In this document: in pieces, positions 12,690 through 25,091 of the stretch
Layout: every line of letters begins with the position of its first letter
Numbering within the stretch: position 1 is the stretch's first letter
Source: Phallus indusiatus
Taxonomy: Eukaryota; Basidiomycota; Agaricomycetes; Phallales; Phallaceae
NCBI GenBank assembly: GCA_027605045.1
Contig: JAQFWX010000006.1
Span: forward strand, 1,674,001-1,738,000
Direction: 5' to 3'
DNA length: 64,000 nucleotides
Translations under genes and position numbers: made by a program
Notes under the pieces: generated by a model
The model's input: the letters and a program-made list of their open reading frames with translations, nothing else
Database searches by the model: none
What the model was told of the DNA's origin: nothing

Positions 12690-13415
12690 AAAGAGTCAGT
12701 CCGTGATATTATCATCTACGTCCATCGTCCCAAACAGGAGCCTTGTGAAGTTGATGAGGTGGTCACTCCTTCGTCGTCACTTTCCCCATTGGTCAATATT
12801 GCAACGACCGGATTGGTTAATTGCGATGGTGACGTCAACCACCATTGTCTCAAGCACTTATGGCATGAAGAATGCCCGTATTCAAGCCTGAAAGGAAGTT
12901 AGTTGCGAGATAGTATGCTACAAGATATTTTAAAAAAAATAAAGAAGGGACGTACATGTATGGGTTACGTATGGGCTCTTTGCAAATGCTACAATGGGTC
13001 AATTCAATTACATTCGAAATGACTTTTGATTTTCGGGTGGATTCCTGAATTGAAAGGAGTTCGAAGCTGATCTAGGACGAGACAGAGATGTGGCTTTTAT
13101 TTACCTATTCTACGGGCGCAAGACGCTCTCTTCCTTTAATTCTAGTTTTAACTTGTTGACTTGCTCATCTATCATTCCCATTGTCACTTTTGTTCCACTT
13201 TCGTTTTATATGACGTCCCGGCTGACAGCAAGGACTAGCACAGTGGTTTGATCGGATGTTGTATCTTCGTCCACGACTCGTCGTTTCTCGTGGTTGTTTT
13301 CGACATCATCCAAGTTTGTAGCTGAGCGTTTACGTTTTGAGTACAGCGACGATAGTTTGTAGGTGTTTAATAAAAGGAATATGATAGTTAAAGCTGATGA
13401 GGTGGAAGCTGAAGA
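12690..13415 (-). pseudogene. Decayed RING-finger gene, copy B
   Basis: All three exons of the 4344-6036 gene can be aligned. Exon 1 carries the KRKRSATNLDD and RRVVDEDTTSDQ segment, then an in-frame TAA at about 13206-13208 where copy C has CAA, and a further frameshift in the coiled coil. Exon 2 (about 13047-12955) keeps ELTHCSICKEPIRNPYM. Exon 3 (from 12887) reads LEYGHSSCHKCLRQWWLTSP, where the first cysteine of the CGH ligand pair is Tyr, and it stops after about 57 codons with no CPEC pair. The RING therefore cannot form. Confidence 0.7.
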
Positions 13416-15081
13416 GGGACGGTGACAACTGTCGGTGGATACGACTAATAAAAAGATTTTTAGTCGAGTTATTCCATAAATATTGTTCTTAAGGACTATA
13501 CCTGCTACATTTTCTCCCACGAGCCATACATAGTTTGGCCAAAGCTTGGTAAGGGCGAGATGAAAGGAGCCAGGTCCATCGTATGGATTCAGACCGAAGC
13601 CAGTGTCTTCAAACAAGGCCACCAAACATTGGCGGGTCTTCAGCCATAATCTCATTGAAGATTTTTCATTGGGTGTTTCGGTCGAGCTGGTGATTTTTAG
13701 TTTTTGATTTCGATAAGTAGTGGAATGATAACCACTGGCACTGGATACGGCTACGAGTCCTGGTGAAGAGTTGAGGTTTGAAAATTTGAAACTCCGTCTC
13801 TTGCGGCCAGGGTCAAAGCAACCACGGGTTTGAGCCTGTCTAATGGCTTACGAGGCAGACCTCAGCGTTCTTGCCCTAATCGGAGAAAAGATGGAGAGGA
13901 GAACAACAGTTGGGTATACTCAGCCCGCCACGTAGATCCATATATCAGTCGTGAGGAAAAATTCTAAGCGCGCAGGTATCGTACTGGTGCATATTATATT
14001 TTCGACCACTTGTTGACGTCGTCCGTGCTTTTAAGACTATCAATTTGTATGATTTCCATATTCACGTTGACTATTGGGTACCACGGTCCAAAGCCATGTC
14101 GAGGGTCATGACGCTTGGTACCAGCTCGGATTTCTGAGGAAGAGATTTTTCGCTGTCGCTGCCAACCCCGAGTCTGAAGAACACACTTGTCGACGCAACC
14201 CACATCGCACACATTTCTCCGTCCAGAGAAGAACCTCAGGGACGTGGCTCCTGGTTACATATGTATATTCACCTCAAGTTTCCACGTCACCACGTCACCC
14301 ACAACACATCGCGCATCCCTCAAAGCCGATTTTTTCAGCCAGTCTTCAACGGCACTTTCTCTCTTCGTGCCCAAACAGGAGCTCCAACGTGTACTTCAGA
14401 CATCATCACCCAAAAAAACGCGTTAAACCCATTAATCAGGCTATGTATTCTGATTTGCCTCCGAAGGACCGCTATTTCCGCGTTAACTACACATAATGGG
14501 AGAAATGTGAATGAGAGGTATTTCTGATCTATTTTTTAAAGAGTCACAAAGCGTGTTCTAACATCCGTTAGCTCCTCAGTTCCGTTCCGCGTGATTTAGC
14601 GCGTCATCCTCAACGGCAGGGCCGCGTTGCGTCCGTAGGGCTTCCAACGAGTGTTGAGCAGCAAAGCGCACGGTACGCTCATATGTTTCAATGATTCTTC
14701 ACCAGAAATCCTTACCGGATGTATTGTTTCAGGTCACTGTCGTCGATGTATATTGCCTGAATCGTTGAACGTGCGAATGATATCCCATGTCACTTCTGAA
14801 TTAGGAGTGGATGAAACTAAAGTGCTATAAGCCGACGATATCATGGATATATATCTTTGTAATCGGGACGAATACATAGTATGCTCTTGAGCAGAGAATA
14901 GTCCCTCTAATAATACACAATACGTTTGACGCGAATTTCTCCATACCTCTATGCGCGCACCCCAGTTCACGACTGGTATTTATTATTTGCTGGATGATGG
15001 CTTAGACCACACGTATCCGAACGCGTTTTTCGTCCAATTAGCTACGGAGCGAAAGACTTGCCGCTGTGTACATATTATCTC
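13416..15081. repeat. Duplicated flank of RING copy B plus DUF6535 copy 2 downstream flank
   Basis: 13500-14270 is closely similar to 21880-22620 of unit C (for example the LWPNYVWLVGENVAG exon-like segment, and a block around 14020-14200 matching 22370-22570). 14340-14660 matches 22860-23135. 14690-15050 matches 8300-8690 downstream of DUF6535 copy 1. Open frames on both strands (such as 14074-14496) have no recognisable domains and carry different lesions in the copies, so I treat the stretch as non-coding or decayed. Confidence 0.5.
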
Positions 15082-18000
15082 TTAGCATACAGTCTGGAGA
15101 AAGATAAACCTTTGCAGAAGAAATACCTCATTCTGAAGAGGCATCTGGGCGCGCTCTTCATTATCATGGTCGTTGTCCAACATTGCACTTGAGGATGTAG
15201 ATAGTTCCTGGGACGGACCTATCATTGACCCAAACATGTGCAAAGACGCCTGCAACCGATGATCAAAGTCTGCCTTGCAGTGGTCATCAAAAAAATCGAA
15301 GGACGGATCCGTCGAGTTGAGCCGTTCTCGATCTTTCATGGCAGTAAATAGCTCATCCAATTTTTTTCTGTCAAGTTTCGATTTCACAAGGAGGAGAAAC
15401 TGTTTTAGATCCTGTTCGAACATCAAAATCAGTTCCCATAACCGGACGAGCACGGACGAGTTGTAGAAATGAGTTAACAGGGGCATCTTCCCAGACTTGA
15501 GGAGATCCATTAAGAGTGGGTATATAACCTCGCCTTCTGTCATCGGATCGTGGCAATTCCCCAAGTTTCGAAGACATGTGGATAAGTTGAACGCGGCTTC
15601 AGGGTCATTCGAGAGGATTGTGGATAAATGGTGGCGGTTCTGTGACAAGAGCAAGACTGTCAAAATAGCAGATGTGGGACGTGATAAGTTCACATCGAGA
15701 TCTCGTGAACACCATTTATATATATGAGACAGTTCGTGATAATCCGTACAAGGATATAGGGTAGCCTCTACGGCACGGATGGCGCCCAGACACCCTACTG
15801 CTGCTTCTCTGGCGGCATCTGTCATGAACTCGGACCAGAATGAGTTCGTGCAGAGAATGTCTTTGAAGAACGTGAAGCAGCGCTCGGGTGTCCGAGGTAA
15901 AGTGAGGCGAAAATTAAAGGTGTACGATTGAAATCTGTCAAACAGACGATACAAGGACTTCCGTATGCCTTCTTCGTTGTTGAAATCGAGAGACACTTCA
16001 GGAAATAGTATGCCATAAAACGTGATGCGTCCCGACTCGTCCAACATATATGGTGTAATTTCCGAAACAATGGAGGTAGTAAGTTGGCGATATACCGTGA
16101 CAAGGAGGCGATAACTTGTTGCATAGGATTCGTTTTCAGAGGAAAAGTCAGGTTTGCCAAGTCCAAAGTAATTAAAGAGGTATTCAAATTTCCACCATCC
16201 CAACTCGTAACTATCAAAGGATACTAACCCCGCGCTATCTAGGAGTTCACAAGTGGGATCAAATCCGAAATCGAAGAGATAGAGCCCTCCATGGTTGAGT
16301 ATATGCGCAGCCATTGTACTATTGTGTGGGATCCGTTTTAGGAAGCAACACCACATGGCTAGTGGGAGCTTGACAGAATCATCTCCGATGGTTGAAAGGT
16401 CGAAGGTTGGTCTATGAAATCTCGAGAGATGAGAGTGACCAAATGTTTCCATCGGAAAGGAAAGATAGCTTTTATACTCTGCTTCCTCTAGCCCACTTTC
16501 GGCCACATGATCGGCAATAGATGCCAGTAGACGCCAGTGAGGGGCAGAAAAGTGATTATTCAAGAGATCTAGACAAAGTCCATAACGCAAATCCTGGACA
16601 TTTGTTTCGCTGACCCCAAGAGTACGGGAGAGTGTGTATATGTTATCCCTTTTAAACTGTCCAGCGATAGTTGGGTGGACAGCTACACAGCGAGCAATCA
16701 TCTGATGTACGCTCCTATCAGGCGAGGTCGTGTAAAGCCAATTGATGGCCTCGAAGTCGAGAAAAGTCGCATTTGAGATAGCTTTCTTGATATTCTCTTC
16801 TCTCCACTTGGCGAATTTCGGGAAATTAGTGAAGAATATTCTGGGTTGATATCTTTTGAAGCCGCGGCGCACGTGACCACTCGCCTTGGAGATGAACATG
16901 AACAGATGTCGGAAGAGGTCCAGGACGTAGTGAATGAGATGCTGAATAGTACGTTGAGCCTGAAAATTCACGCTCTTCCAAGCAGCCCGAAATCCTTTAT
17001 CCAAGACCGTCCTAGCCCAGCGAAGAATTTCTCGCAGAACGAAAAAAAAGATTCCAGCATAAATTGTCAACGAGGTTGTGTACGGGCATGCCGAATACCG
17101 AATGGGTAACATCACGGAGATGAAATATAGAGTAAAAGTGATGCTTGTGATGACGACGATGGTCCAGGCGATGTGAGTGTCCAGCGGGAACAATAGTATT
17201 ATAATCCCAGCGAGGAACAGACCGACAGCGAGGTGGAGGAGAATGGGGAGGAGGTCGACTATGGCTGCGACTTTCCATTGTTCAAAACCATTGAGCCGCA
17301 ACTGTCTCGCCCTCACTTTTTCATTTGCCGTTCCAGAAATTGAAGCCATGTAATAATATAACCACTGTTTAGCAAGGACTGCAAATAGCGCTGCAGAAAG
17401 CGTAATCGCCAGACTGGTGAACCATAGACCGTTTACCAAAGATGCATTTGTTGACGGTGTGAATGGCGAAGTAGGGGTTATCGTTGAGTTTGGTACATTA
17501 TTTATGGGTAGGCCAATGAATTGTGCCCGTAGTATCTGAACTGCTTCGAATAGTAGTGACGCAGTGACTTGTGTACTATCTTGACGGAGGCTTTGAGAAG
17601 CTTGTGAAATAAATGTCGTTATAACACCAGAAAAGAGACCAGCCTGAAACGAGAGATAAGTTTTGAAAAATATAATAACAAATAAACTTCTGCCTACAAA
17701 AACTAAGAGAACATCAACCGTCTCTTTCCACCCTTCTACTCTCTCGCGATCAGATGCCTCGGCTTCGTCAAGGTAAGTCAACCAAATCCGAGCGTTTGGC
17801 GCTGTCTCTTCTCCAAATCGATCTCGTGGATATTTTTGCTCGTAATTGTATCGATTATTTGCTTATGTAGCGAGATGTTAAAAGTGAACAGATGACATCG
17901 AGTCACTTAAAGAAACACTCACAACCAACGTCTGGCGATAATCTTTTTTTCAGCCCAAGAAGCCTCTTGCGCAATGGCATGTTTCGTTGAGTGTGGGGAG

Positions 18001-18464
18001 GATTAGAATTGTTATTGGACGTTTCCGGATCCGAGTTGGATGCAGTCTCTACAAGTTAACAACGTCAGCGCCAGAGATATTTTCATCTGAACCCCAAAAA
18101 GGGGAACCTGACCAAGAAAAACTCGGAAGAGATCTATTAAAATATCTATACTCTCGTCCGCCTGTTTGTCGTTTATAATTATTGGCGCAGCACCGGCCCG
18201 AGCCTGAGAGGAGTGTTCGCTTTTCTCCTCGTGCAAGGAAGTTAACTCATTATGTGTCGGTGCTGTCCTATAACTGTCGGTAGGGGACTCATCGGCTCCT
18301 TCACGTTGGTCATGGTCGCCCGAAGAACCATTATCATCATGTTCATCCGGGTCATCCAATTCGATACTTTCAGACATTTCGCCACCTTGCCCCAAGTCGT
18401 CGGGAGTTTCGATATTGTCAATGATATGCACGTTTAGGTTGTTAGAACTAGCCGTTTGGGACAT
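15082..18464 (-). CDS. DUF6535-type multi-pass membrane protein, copy 2
   Basis: Tandem paralogue of the gene at 8715-11914 with the same four-exon structure: 18464-18113, 18048-17923, 17861-17698 and 17643-15082 (1067 aa). The third exon has exactly the same length (164 bases) in both copies. The conserved blocks are YNYEQKYPRDRFG, WLTYLDEAEASDRERVEGW, AGLFSGVITTFISQ and LWFTSLAITLSAALFAVLAK. The last intron (17697-17644) is 54 bases and has no stop in frame, so the raw frame reads through it. The long C-terminal soluble part carries short insertions relative to copy 1. Function is unknown. A transmembrane sensor or anchor role is only a guess from topology. Confidence 0.75.
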
Positions 18465-18529
18465 GGTAGAAGTCGCTGGCGATGTGATTATACGCTGAGG
18501 GGATGGAATGCTGATAAGGCTGCAAGAAA

Positions 18530-20045
18530 ATAACTGAACCGTTACCGGTCTATTTGAATTCTAATGCACGCTGTCAAACGCCTCGTGTTCAACGTATGCG
18601 TGGCAAAGGTAGATGACAACTTGGCACAAAGATGTGTATTTCGAAGTTCGATCAACCAATCCGGTTGAAGGAAAACAATTTTATTCCAATAATTAAAAAT
18701 ACTGCGAAGTTTGCCGAGGTTGACAACAATTCTAGAAGAACAAACAATCTGCTTCGAAAGATAAAGTTAAACTCTGGTAAATTGTTGCAGAAAGTATTCT
18801 TAAGCGTTTGTGAGTGGAATGGACTTATAAAGAAAGGACGAGGTGTGGTTGGAAGCCTCAGCGACGAGGAGGAGGATGTGGTGAACTTGGGTGAATGGTT
18901 CTGACGTTGGTAGAGGAGAAAGGTTGGCGCAGTGCGCCGCGGGAATTGTTCTGTACAAAGTCTCACCTCCATCGGTGGGTGTACGAAAGTAGACGGCGAC
19001 GACGATGTGGGACTGCGGAAGCTACAGCGTGAATAAGGAATTCCAGTTCGCGAGGAAGGCGAATTCTGTGTATTTGGGCTGTTGATGAACATGCCACCTA
19101 AAGCATTCTGAAGACGGGAATCAGTATCGCTGAGGAGGATATATATACAAAGAGACTGAACGTACTCTTTACCTATCATTGTCAGCTTGTCGATACATCT
19201 CGAATGCAGATACATCGACAGTAGCCATAGAAGAAGGTCTCTTTAGCTGACGAAGTAGTCGAATGACGTGTTTAGGTGAAGAAGAGTCGGTGACTATGAT
19301 TGGAGGAGGACAGTCGGTCATACCCACGCCGTCCATCGTTCCAAGGTCGTGCGCCTCTGGAACTTTCGTCAACTCCTTCGTCAGCTCCTTTGGCACCTTT
19401 GAACAAGCGAGACGGGAGATGGAGTAGACGATGTTGGAATAAAAATGGGTGATTTAGAGCGCAGTTTGCGTGTTACGGGTGCTGGAGATGCGGGAGCAAT
19501 AGATCCTGGATGGCCACCTGAGTGGAATTTGAAATGATTCTGAGCCTTGGTTCGCCTCAGCAATGCGTATTTTGGTTGTGTTCCAGGTTGGTGGGAAGAA
19601 CCGTATCCCTCGTCTTCGAGAAGCTCGTAATTCAAAGGATCTTCCAACTGAGTACGGTTGCTACTACAGTAGTCGAACAGAACATGTTTATGAAGAGTAA
19701 TTCACGCGGCAGAGAAACAATAAAACATACATTATCCTGCCTTCACAACCTTTGCTCTTGCGTTGGCCCCAAAGTCTGTTGTCGAGTTCTTTCCCTCAAA
19801 CCCGTCGCGATAGTACTGCGAACTTGCTTCGAACGCGTTGTAGGTATTAGGCACGTCCATGGTTTCCTTGGGCATCATCAGATAAATGACGCGGTTATAT
19901 TTAGGTGCATACTCACGAACGAATACAGGCTTAAGGTATTTGATAACTACAGGAGTGAGAAAAGGTTGATTGAGAAAGTCGGGCGTCGTCCTCGGCGCGC
20001 TCCAGCGGAGCTTCAACGTTTTCCGTAAGTCAGCCTGAGCCTCCT
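18530..20045 (-). CDS. Unrecognised multi-exon gene or remnants
   Basis: Minus-strand blocks look coding but match nothing I know. About 20030-19740 starts after a GCTGACAG acceptor and contains VVIKYLKPVFVREYAPKYN and VPNTYNAFEASSQYYRDGF. About 19638-19390 starts after a GTACTCAG acceptor and contains DPLNYELLEDEGYGSSHQ and a Pro/Ser-rich tail. 19396-19169 contains DLGTMDGVGMTDCPPPIIV. 19215-18652 is Ser/Pro-rich. They might be successive exons of one gene, but several junctions are ambiguous and no start codon is convincing. This stretch has no counterpart between the other duplicated units. Confidence 0.3.
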
Positions 20046-20084
20046 GTCAGCGTAACTAGTAGAAACACCAACGTTTGCCTTTTT

Positions 20085-21760
20085 TTAAAAATCACAAATT
20101 ACGATAATCATTGATGTATTTAGCTCATACCTTAGGTTTGTTTCTACCTGCTCCAAGCCTGGACGACTAGAATTGATAGAGTCGACCTCGCATTTGAACG
20201 GTGAAATAACGCCATTCCGGAAGGTAAGTCTTGGAATTCGTGAGGAAACTCCATGAAATTCATTCTCTGACGTCGTTACCCCTTCGTCGTCACGTTCCCC
20301 ATTTGTTGAGATTGCGACGATCGGATTAGGAAATTGCGTTGGTGATGTCAACCACCATTGTTTCAAGCACTTATGGCATGAAGAATGCCCGCATTCAAGT
20401 CTAAAAGGAAGTGGGGAGATGATATATTACGAGAGATTGAAAATAAAGAAGCATGCCATAATAACGTCCCACGACTTTCCGTAACGGTCCCGTGACAGTC
20501 CTTAACGTCCCGCGCGAGTCTGATTTCTGCCGAAGTTGTCCTCCACCGTCCCAACTTTCAATTCCTCCTCATCTACTGATGCGATTTTCAAGGTCAAAAG
20601 ACGAAAAAGTTATTATTTATTGGTTTAAATGAGATAAAATTATTTCCAAATTATAATAATAAAAAATGACGGAATGGTGCCCTCAAAACATCGATGACGC
20701 GTCTCAGTTTTTCGGCGTCTATGAACAGGGACTTCGCGAATCTCAGCAAGTTTTGGCCTGTTTTGGCGATCTCGCTTAAGTTCAAATAGGCGCTCACTAT
20801 AAGACTCCAGCTGAGATTTGGCCGAGAAGGCCGCTCATCTGGATTTCGCATGGAACCTACATATTTATCCACAGTAGCACTGTTTTTTCATATGTACTTT
20901 GTTCATTATATTATGAAGAGAATCGTTATGAAAAGAATATTCTGAACCAGGAGTACTCTGTGTCATTCTGTTGTGAAATGAGCAAGAAATAAATGATAAT
21001 TTGAATTTATATTATATACATGAGAAAATGTGCGATTGAAGCTTTCTAAATAATTTTCCAAAACTCTCCTTACTTATAGCTATCCAATCATCAAAAATTT
21101 ATCCAAATCTATCAAGGAAATGTTGAGATATTGAAAGTTGGGCCAGAAATGGTTGGACACATGTGACGAATATTGTTCAGGGAAGTGACGGGAATGGTTC
21201 GGGGAATTGAGACCGTAATAGTTGAATTTAGGGACAGACGCGGCTGAAGGGCGCGACCGTTATGACTGTCACAGGACCGTTACGGACAGTCGCGGGACCG
21301 TTACGGAAAGTCGTGGGACACTATTATAATTTGCAATAAAGAAGGAACATACATGTATGGGTTCCGTATGGGCTCTTCGCAGATGCTACAACGGGTCAAT
21401 TCGATTACATTCGAAATGAATTTTGATTTTCGCATGGATTCCTGAATTGAAAGAAGTTAAAAGCTGATCTAGGACGAGACGGAGATGTGGCTTTTACCTG
21501 TTCTACGCGCGCAAGGCGCTCTCTTACTTTAGATCCAATTATCATTGCCATTGTCACTTTTGTTCCACTTTTGTTTTGTACGACGTTCTGGCTGACAAAA
21601 GGAAGGACTAGCACAGTGGGATGATCGGATGTTGTATCTTCGTCTACCACTCGACGTTTCTTGTGGTTGTGTTCGGCATCATCCGAGTCTGTAGCCAAGC
21701 GTTTACGTTTTGAGCACAGCGACGATATCTTATAGGTGTTTGGTAAAAGGAACATGGTCG
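20085..21760 (-). pseudogene. Decayed RING-finger gene, copy C, split by a mobile element
   Basis: Exon 1 (about 21758-21506) keeps KRKRLATDSDDAEHNHKKRR and ends KVRERLARVEQ before a GTAAAA donor, like the intact gene, but most of the coiled coil is missing. Exon 2 (about 21446-21358) reads ELTRCSICEEPIRNPYM. Exon 3 (about 20397-20085) reads LECGHSSCHKCLKQWWLTSP and stops after about 100 codons without the final CPEC ligand pair. Intron 2, about 50-90 bases in copies A and B, is enlarged to about 960 bases by the inserted element at 20451-21334. Six of eight zinc ligands survive, so a RING cannot close. Confidence 0.65.
20451..21334. mobile_element. Non-autonomous element with long TIRs and 9-bp TSD (Mutator-like)
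   Basis: AATAAAGAA occurs directly on both sides (20442-20450 and 21335-21343). Both ends start GCA, and both then carry GTCCCACGACTTTCCGTAAC in inverted orientation. Inverted similarity continues patchily inwards, for example CCCAACTTTCAAT on each arm. A 9-bp target duplication with long TIRs is the usual signature of Mutator-like elements. The interior is AT-rich and holds no transposase; the open frame at 20651-20872 has no recognisable motif. The empty site is visible in copy B (about 12940-12950), which has one AATAAAGAAG. Confidence 0.65.
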
Positions 21761-21879
21761 TCAAAGCTGATGAGGTGGAAGCTGAAGAGGGACGGTGACA
21801 ACTGTCGGTGGATACGACTAATACCGATAAAAAAAGGGATTTTTAGGCGAGCCTATAATATTGCCTAATATTGTCCTCA

Positions 21880-23160
21880 AGGACTATACCTGCCACATTT
21901 TCTCCCACGAGCCATACATAGTTTGGCCAAAGCTTGGTAAGGACGGGATGAGATGAGCCAGGACCATCGTGTGGACCGACACCATAGTGTCCCCAAACAA
22001 AGCCACCAAACATTAACGCGTCTTCAGCTATAATCTTGTTCAAGATATTTCCCTTGAGTATTTCGGTCGATTTGGAGTATTTTTTTGACTTCAATAAGAA
22101 GTGGAATGATGACCACAGGATACGACTACGAGTCCTGGTGAAGGATTTGAGGTTTGAAATTTTCAAACTTCGTTTCTTCGGTCTCTTCCGGACACAGCCA
22201 AAGCCACAACGGGCTAACTGACGCTTCGGCAGGCTTCAGGCCTCAGTGTTCTTGTCCTGACCTGAAGAAAAAATGGAGAGGAGGATAACACTCGGGTATA
22301 CCCAGTCCGGAAACAGCGGCTTCTGAGCGCGCAGCTATCGTACTGGTGCATATTATGTTTCCAACCACTTGTTGACGTCGTCCGTGCTTTTCAGACTATC
22401 AATCTGTATGATCCTCACATTCACGTCGACGATTGGGTACCACGGTCCAAAGCCATGTCAAGAATCACGACGTTTGGTACCAGCTCAGACCTCTGAGGAA
22501 GCGAGCTTTCGCTGTCGCTGCCTATCCCGAGTCCGAAGAACACACTTGTCGACACAACCCACATCGCCTAGTGGGTCTCCGTCCAGAAAAGAACCTTAGG
22601 GATGTGGCTCCTGATACTACATATACTCACCTCAAGCTTGCACGTCACCTGCAACACATCGCGCATCCCTCACATGTACAGCCGACTTCTTCAGCCCAGT
22701 CTTCCCACAACACTTTTCTCACCTTGTACGCACATTTGACCCTTACTTATTGAATATCAATTATGCAACTCGGAGATGGAACTTCCGCCTTAGGTAAAAA
22801 TTTACATACTGACACTTGAACGCCGTTTTGTATTGACGCGTTTTTTCATGATTAGCCCCAAACAAACGTTCCAGCGTGTACTATCACCCAGCAAAACACG
22901 TTCAAGCCCATTAATCTGGCTATATATTCTGAGAGGCCTCCGGATTATGCGACTGCTATTTCCGTGTTAACTACGCAGAATGGGAGAAATGTGAACGAGG
23001 TCTTTCTGATCTATTTTCAAACAGTCACAAACCGTGTTTTAACATCTTTTAGCTCCTAAGTTCCACTCCACGCGACGTAGCGCGTCATGCTCAACAGCCG
23101 GGGCCGTGTCGCGTCCATAGAGCTTCAAACGAGTGTTGAGCAGCACACGTTCAATGAATA
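21880..23160. repeat. Duplicated flank of RING copy C
   Basis: Closely similar to 13500-14660 of unit B and more distantly to 6160-6700. It ends near 23135 with the segment CGAGTGTTGAGCAGCA, also found near 6690 and 14650. Exon-like blocks (GFVWGHYGVGPHDGPGSSHP on minus, near 21960) are not linked into a full gene. Confidence 0.5.
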
Positions 23161-25035
23161 TTCACAAACCCTAGCGAGTTTTCGGCATTTCAGGTCGTCC
23201 TTACTTTCACTTCTCCTCTGGCGGCTGCCATTTTCAGGGCTGAGTGGCATTGCGAGGGCCGAGTACTGAGTATCGCTGAGAGCTCAAGAGATGCAGCGCT
23301 GCAAACGCCATATGAAGCCGCTGACTAAGCACTTGCAGTTGCTCAAAACGCGCACCGACTGTCGACGACCGACGTACGAAAACCCAAGTTAAGGCGCCAT
23401 CCATCCCCGAGTTTCTTTCATGGCGAATAGGATAGATCAGTTTCCGAAATTATATTAAAAAAGAGTCACAGAATCGTCGATAATCATTTGCGTCTTGGTC
23501 AAAAAGAGCAAGTGCGCTGAGACTGTCTGGTGCAACCATTATTGGGTGTTCAAGGTGTGTAGGTAGCCATCATTATCCCGAATACCCCTTCTCATACTTT
23601 CTTGTAACGTAGAACCGACCTTCTTGAATGGATTGCGTCCAAAAGGAAGTCTCGAAAAGCTCACACGCCGGAGATTGACAGTGAAGCTAGTGAAGCCTTA
23701 CTTGGAGTCGAAAGAATCATCACATACGCCTCCAAGTCCCTTCGTCTTTGACCAAAATTCGAAGGGTTGACTGATTTTGAAACAGTTTTCAGTTCCTTAC
23801 GCTGAGGTAAATACCCTATGTTCCCGCAAGTCGCATGAGTTCCTTGTTACAAATTGTTGCCCTAGACTTTTTCCGCTCTGCCTTCTGATCATTTAGTTCC
23901 TGTTCACAGGTACGCGATGCCTAATCCCAGGTTATTCACATATAGCAACGCTAAACGAGTCCGACTTCTGGATATATCGGCGCTAAACCTGAATTTGAAT
24001 GACCCTTCCAGCGTAAAGGTAAAAGGTTTACTTTACTCCAGCAAGTGGGGACATAAGAACACCTGGGTTGGGAAAATGAAGGTCGACCTCGAGATGACGC
24101 TGCATTGATTCATTTACCATTCAAACTTCTAGTTTTTAAGACTTATGGGAAACTTGCTACAGACACTTCTCACGCGACTTCAAAACCCGTTGGAGAAAGG
24201 TGAAAAGGGAAGTGTCGCATCCAATCATTCATATGATCATCCGTTAAATGGAGTTCTTGGAGGGGGGAAAATTCACTTCGAAATTGTGATGTCTGGTTCT
24301 CCTGTGATCGACCGGAAGCGGCCGCTGATCACGTGAAGATGATCATTGAATGGTTGATGGCGCAAATTAAATAACCCGGGAAGCCCTCGTACGTCTGAGT
24401 TGACACTTTTTTCCGCTTTCTTCCCATGATGACACACTGTCTTGGTGAATCACAGAGGACTACTTGTTTATAGTTCATACTTGCCATAATTTAGTAGGGT
24501 TTTTTGTTCAGTTTATGGAAAAACTGGCAATAAATATTGCATTCAACAAAAAGCTTCTTAGGGTCTTGGCTTTGATCGGCTATTCGAAAAACCCGGTTAG
24601 TGCGTTATTTTCAAATATATTTGCTCCTGAGGGATCGTGAGCATGAGTTCTACGCTCCTGACATGAGTACCTCAGATGACATCAGCGCAGTCTTTCCACG
24701 AACGCCACATTGGAGGTTTAAGAACGTGCTCTTCTAAAATTTACCTTTTGAACCCCGATTTGACATGACGGCAGACGAAGGTTGTCGAATGTTCGGATTG
24801 GCGCCATATTCAAAAACTGATGGCCGCCCTTATATTTGCATCAATTATCAGACATCTGGTATTGAAAGCGCAGATTCGTGAGCTCTTTGAGCCTGGTTAA
24901 GTACCACTAACCGATCCCCATTTCCACGCACTGCATCTTCGACTCCACACGGTGTCATTGCGCATATTGAATTCATATGACTAGGCGGCATCTAACTGTC
25001 ATGGACTCATCAATGCAGGCACGACCTGCAGTTAA
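23161..25035. other. Intergenic, no gene seen
   Basis: Short open frames (63 codons at 23917-24108 and at 24145-24336) show no motif. The last 100 bases are the promoter of the phosphatase gene. Confidence 0.4.
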
Positions 25036-25044
25036 CATATAAAG
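25036..25044 (+). promoter_or_regulatory. TATA box (CATATAAAG)
   Basis: It lies 48 bases upstream of the phosphatase ATG at 25092, in a pyrimidine-rich leader typical of expressed fungal genes. Confidence 0.5.
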
Positions 25045-25091
25045 TCTCTGAAGAGGTTTCTTCTTTCATTTCGCCCTCCTTCTAATCCACC

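Noticed and set aside
14074..14496. 140-codon plus-strand frame repeated at 22433-22753
   Set aside because: The similarity reflects DNA-level duplication. The frame differs in length and downstream sequence between copies, and no start or intron signals support it.
20651..20872. 73-codon frame inside the long-TIR element
   Set aside because: No transposase motif, too short, and not supported by splice sites.
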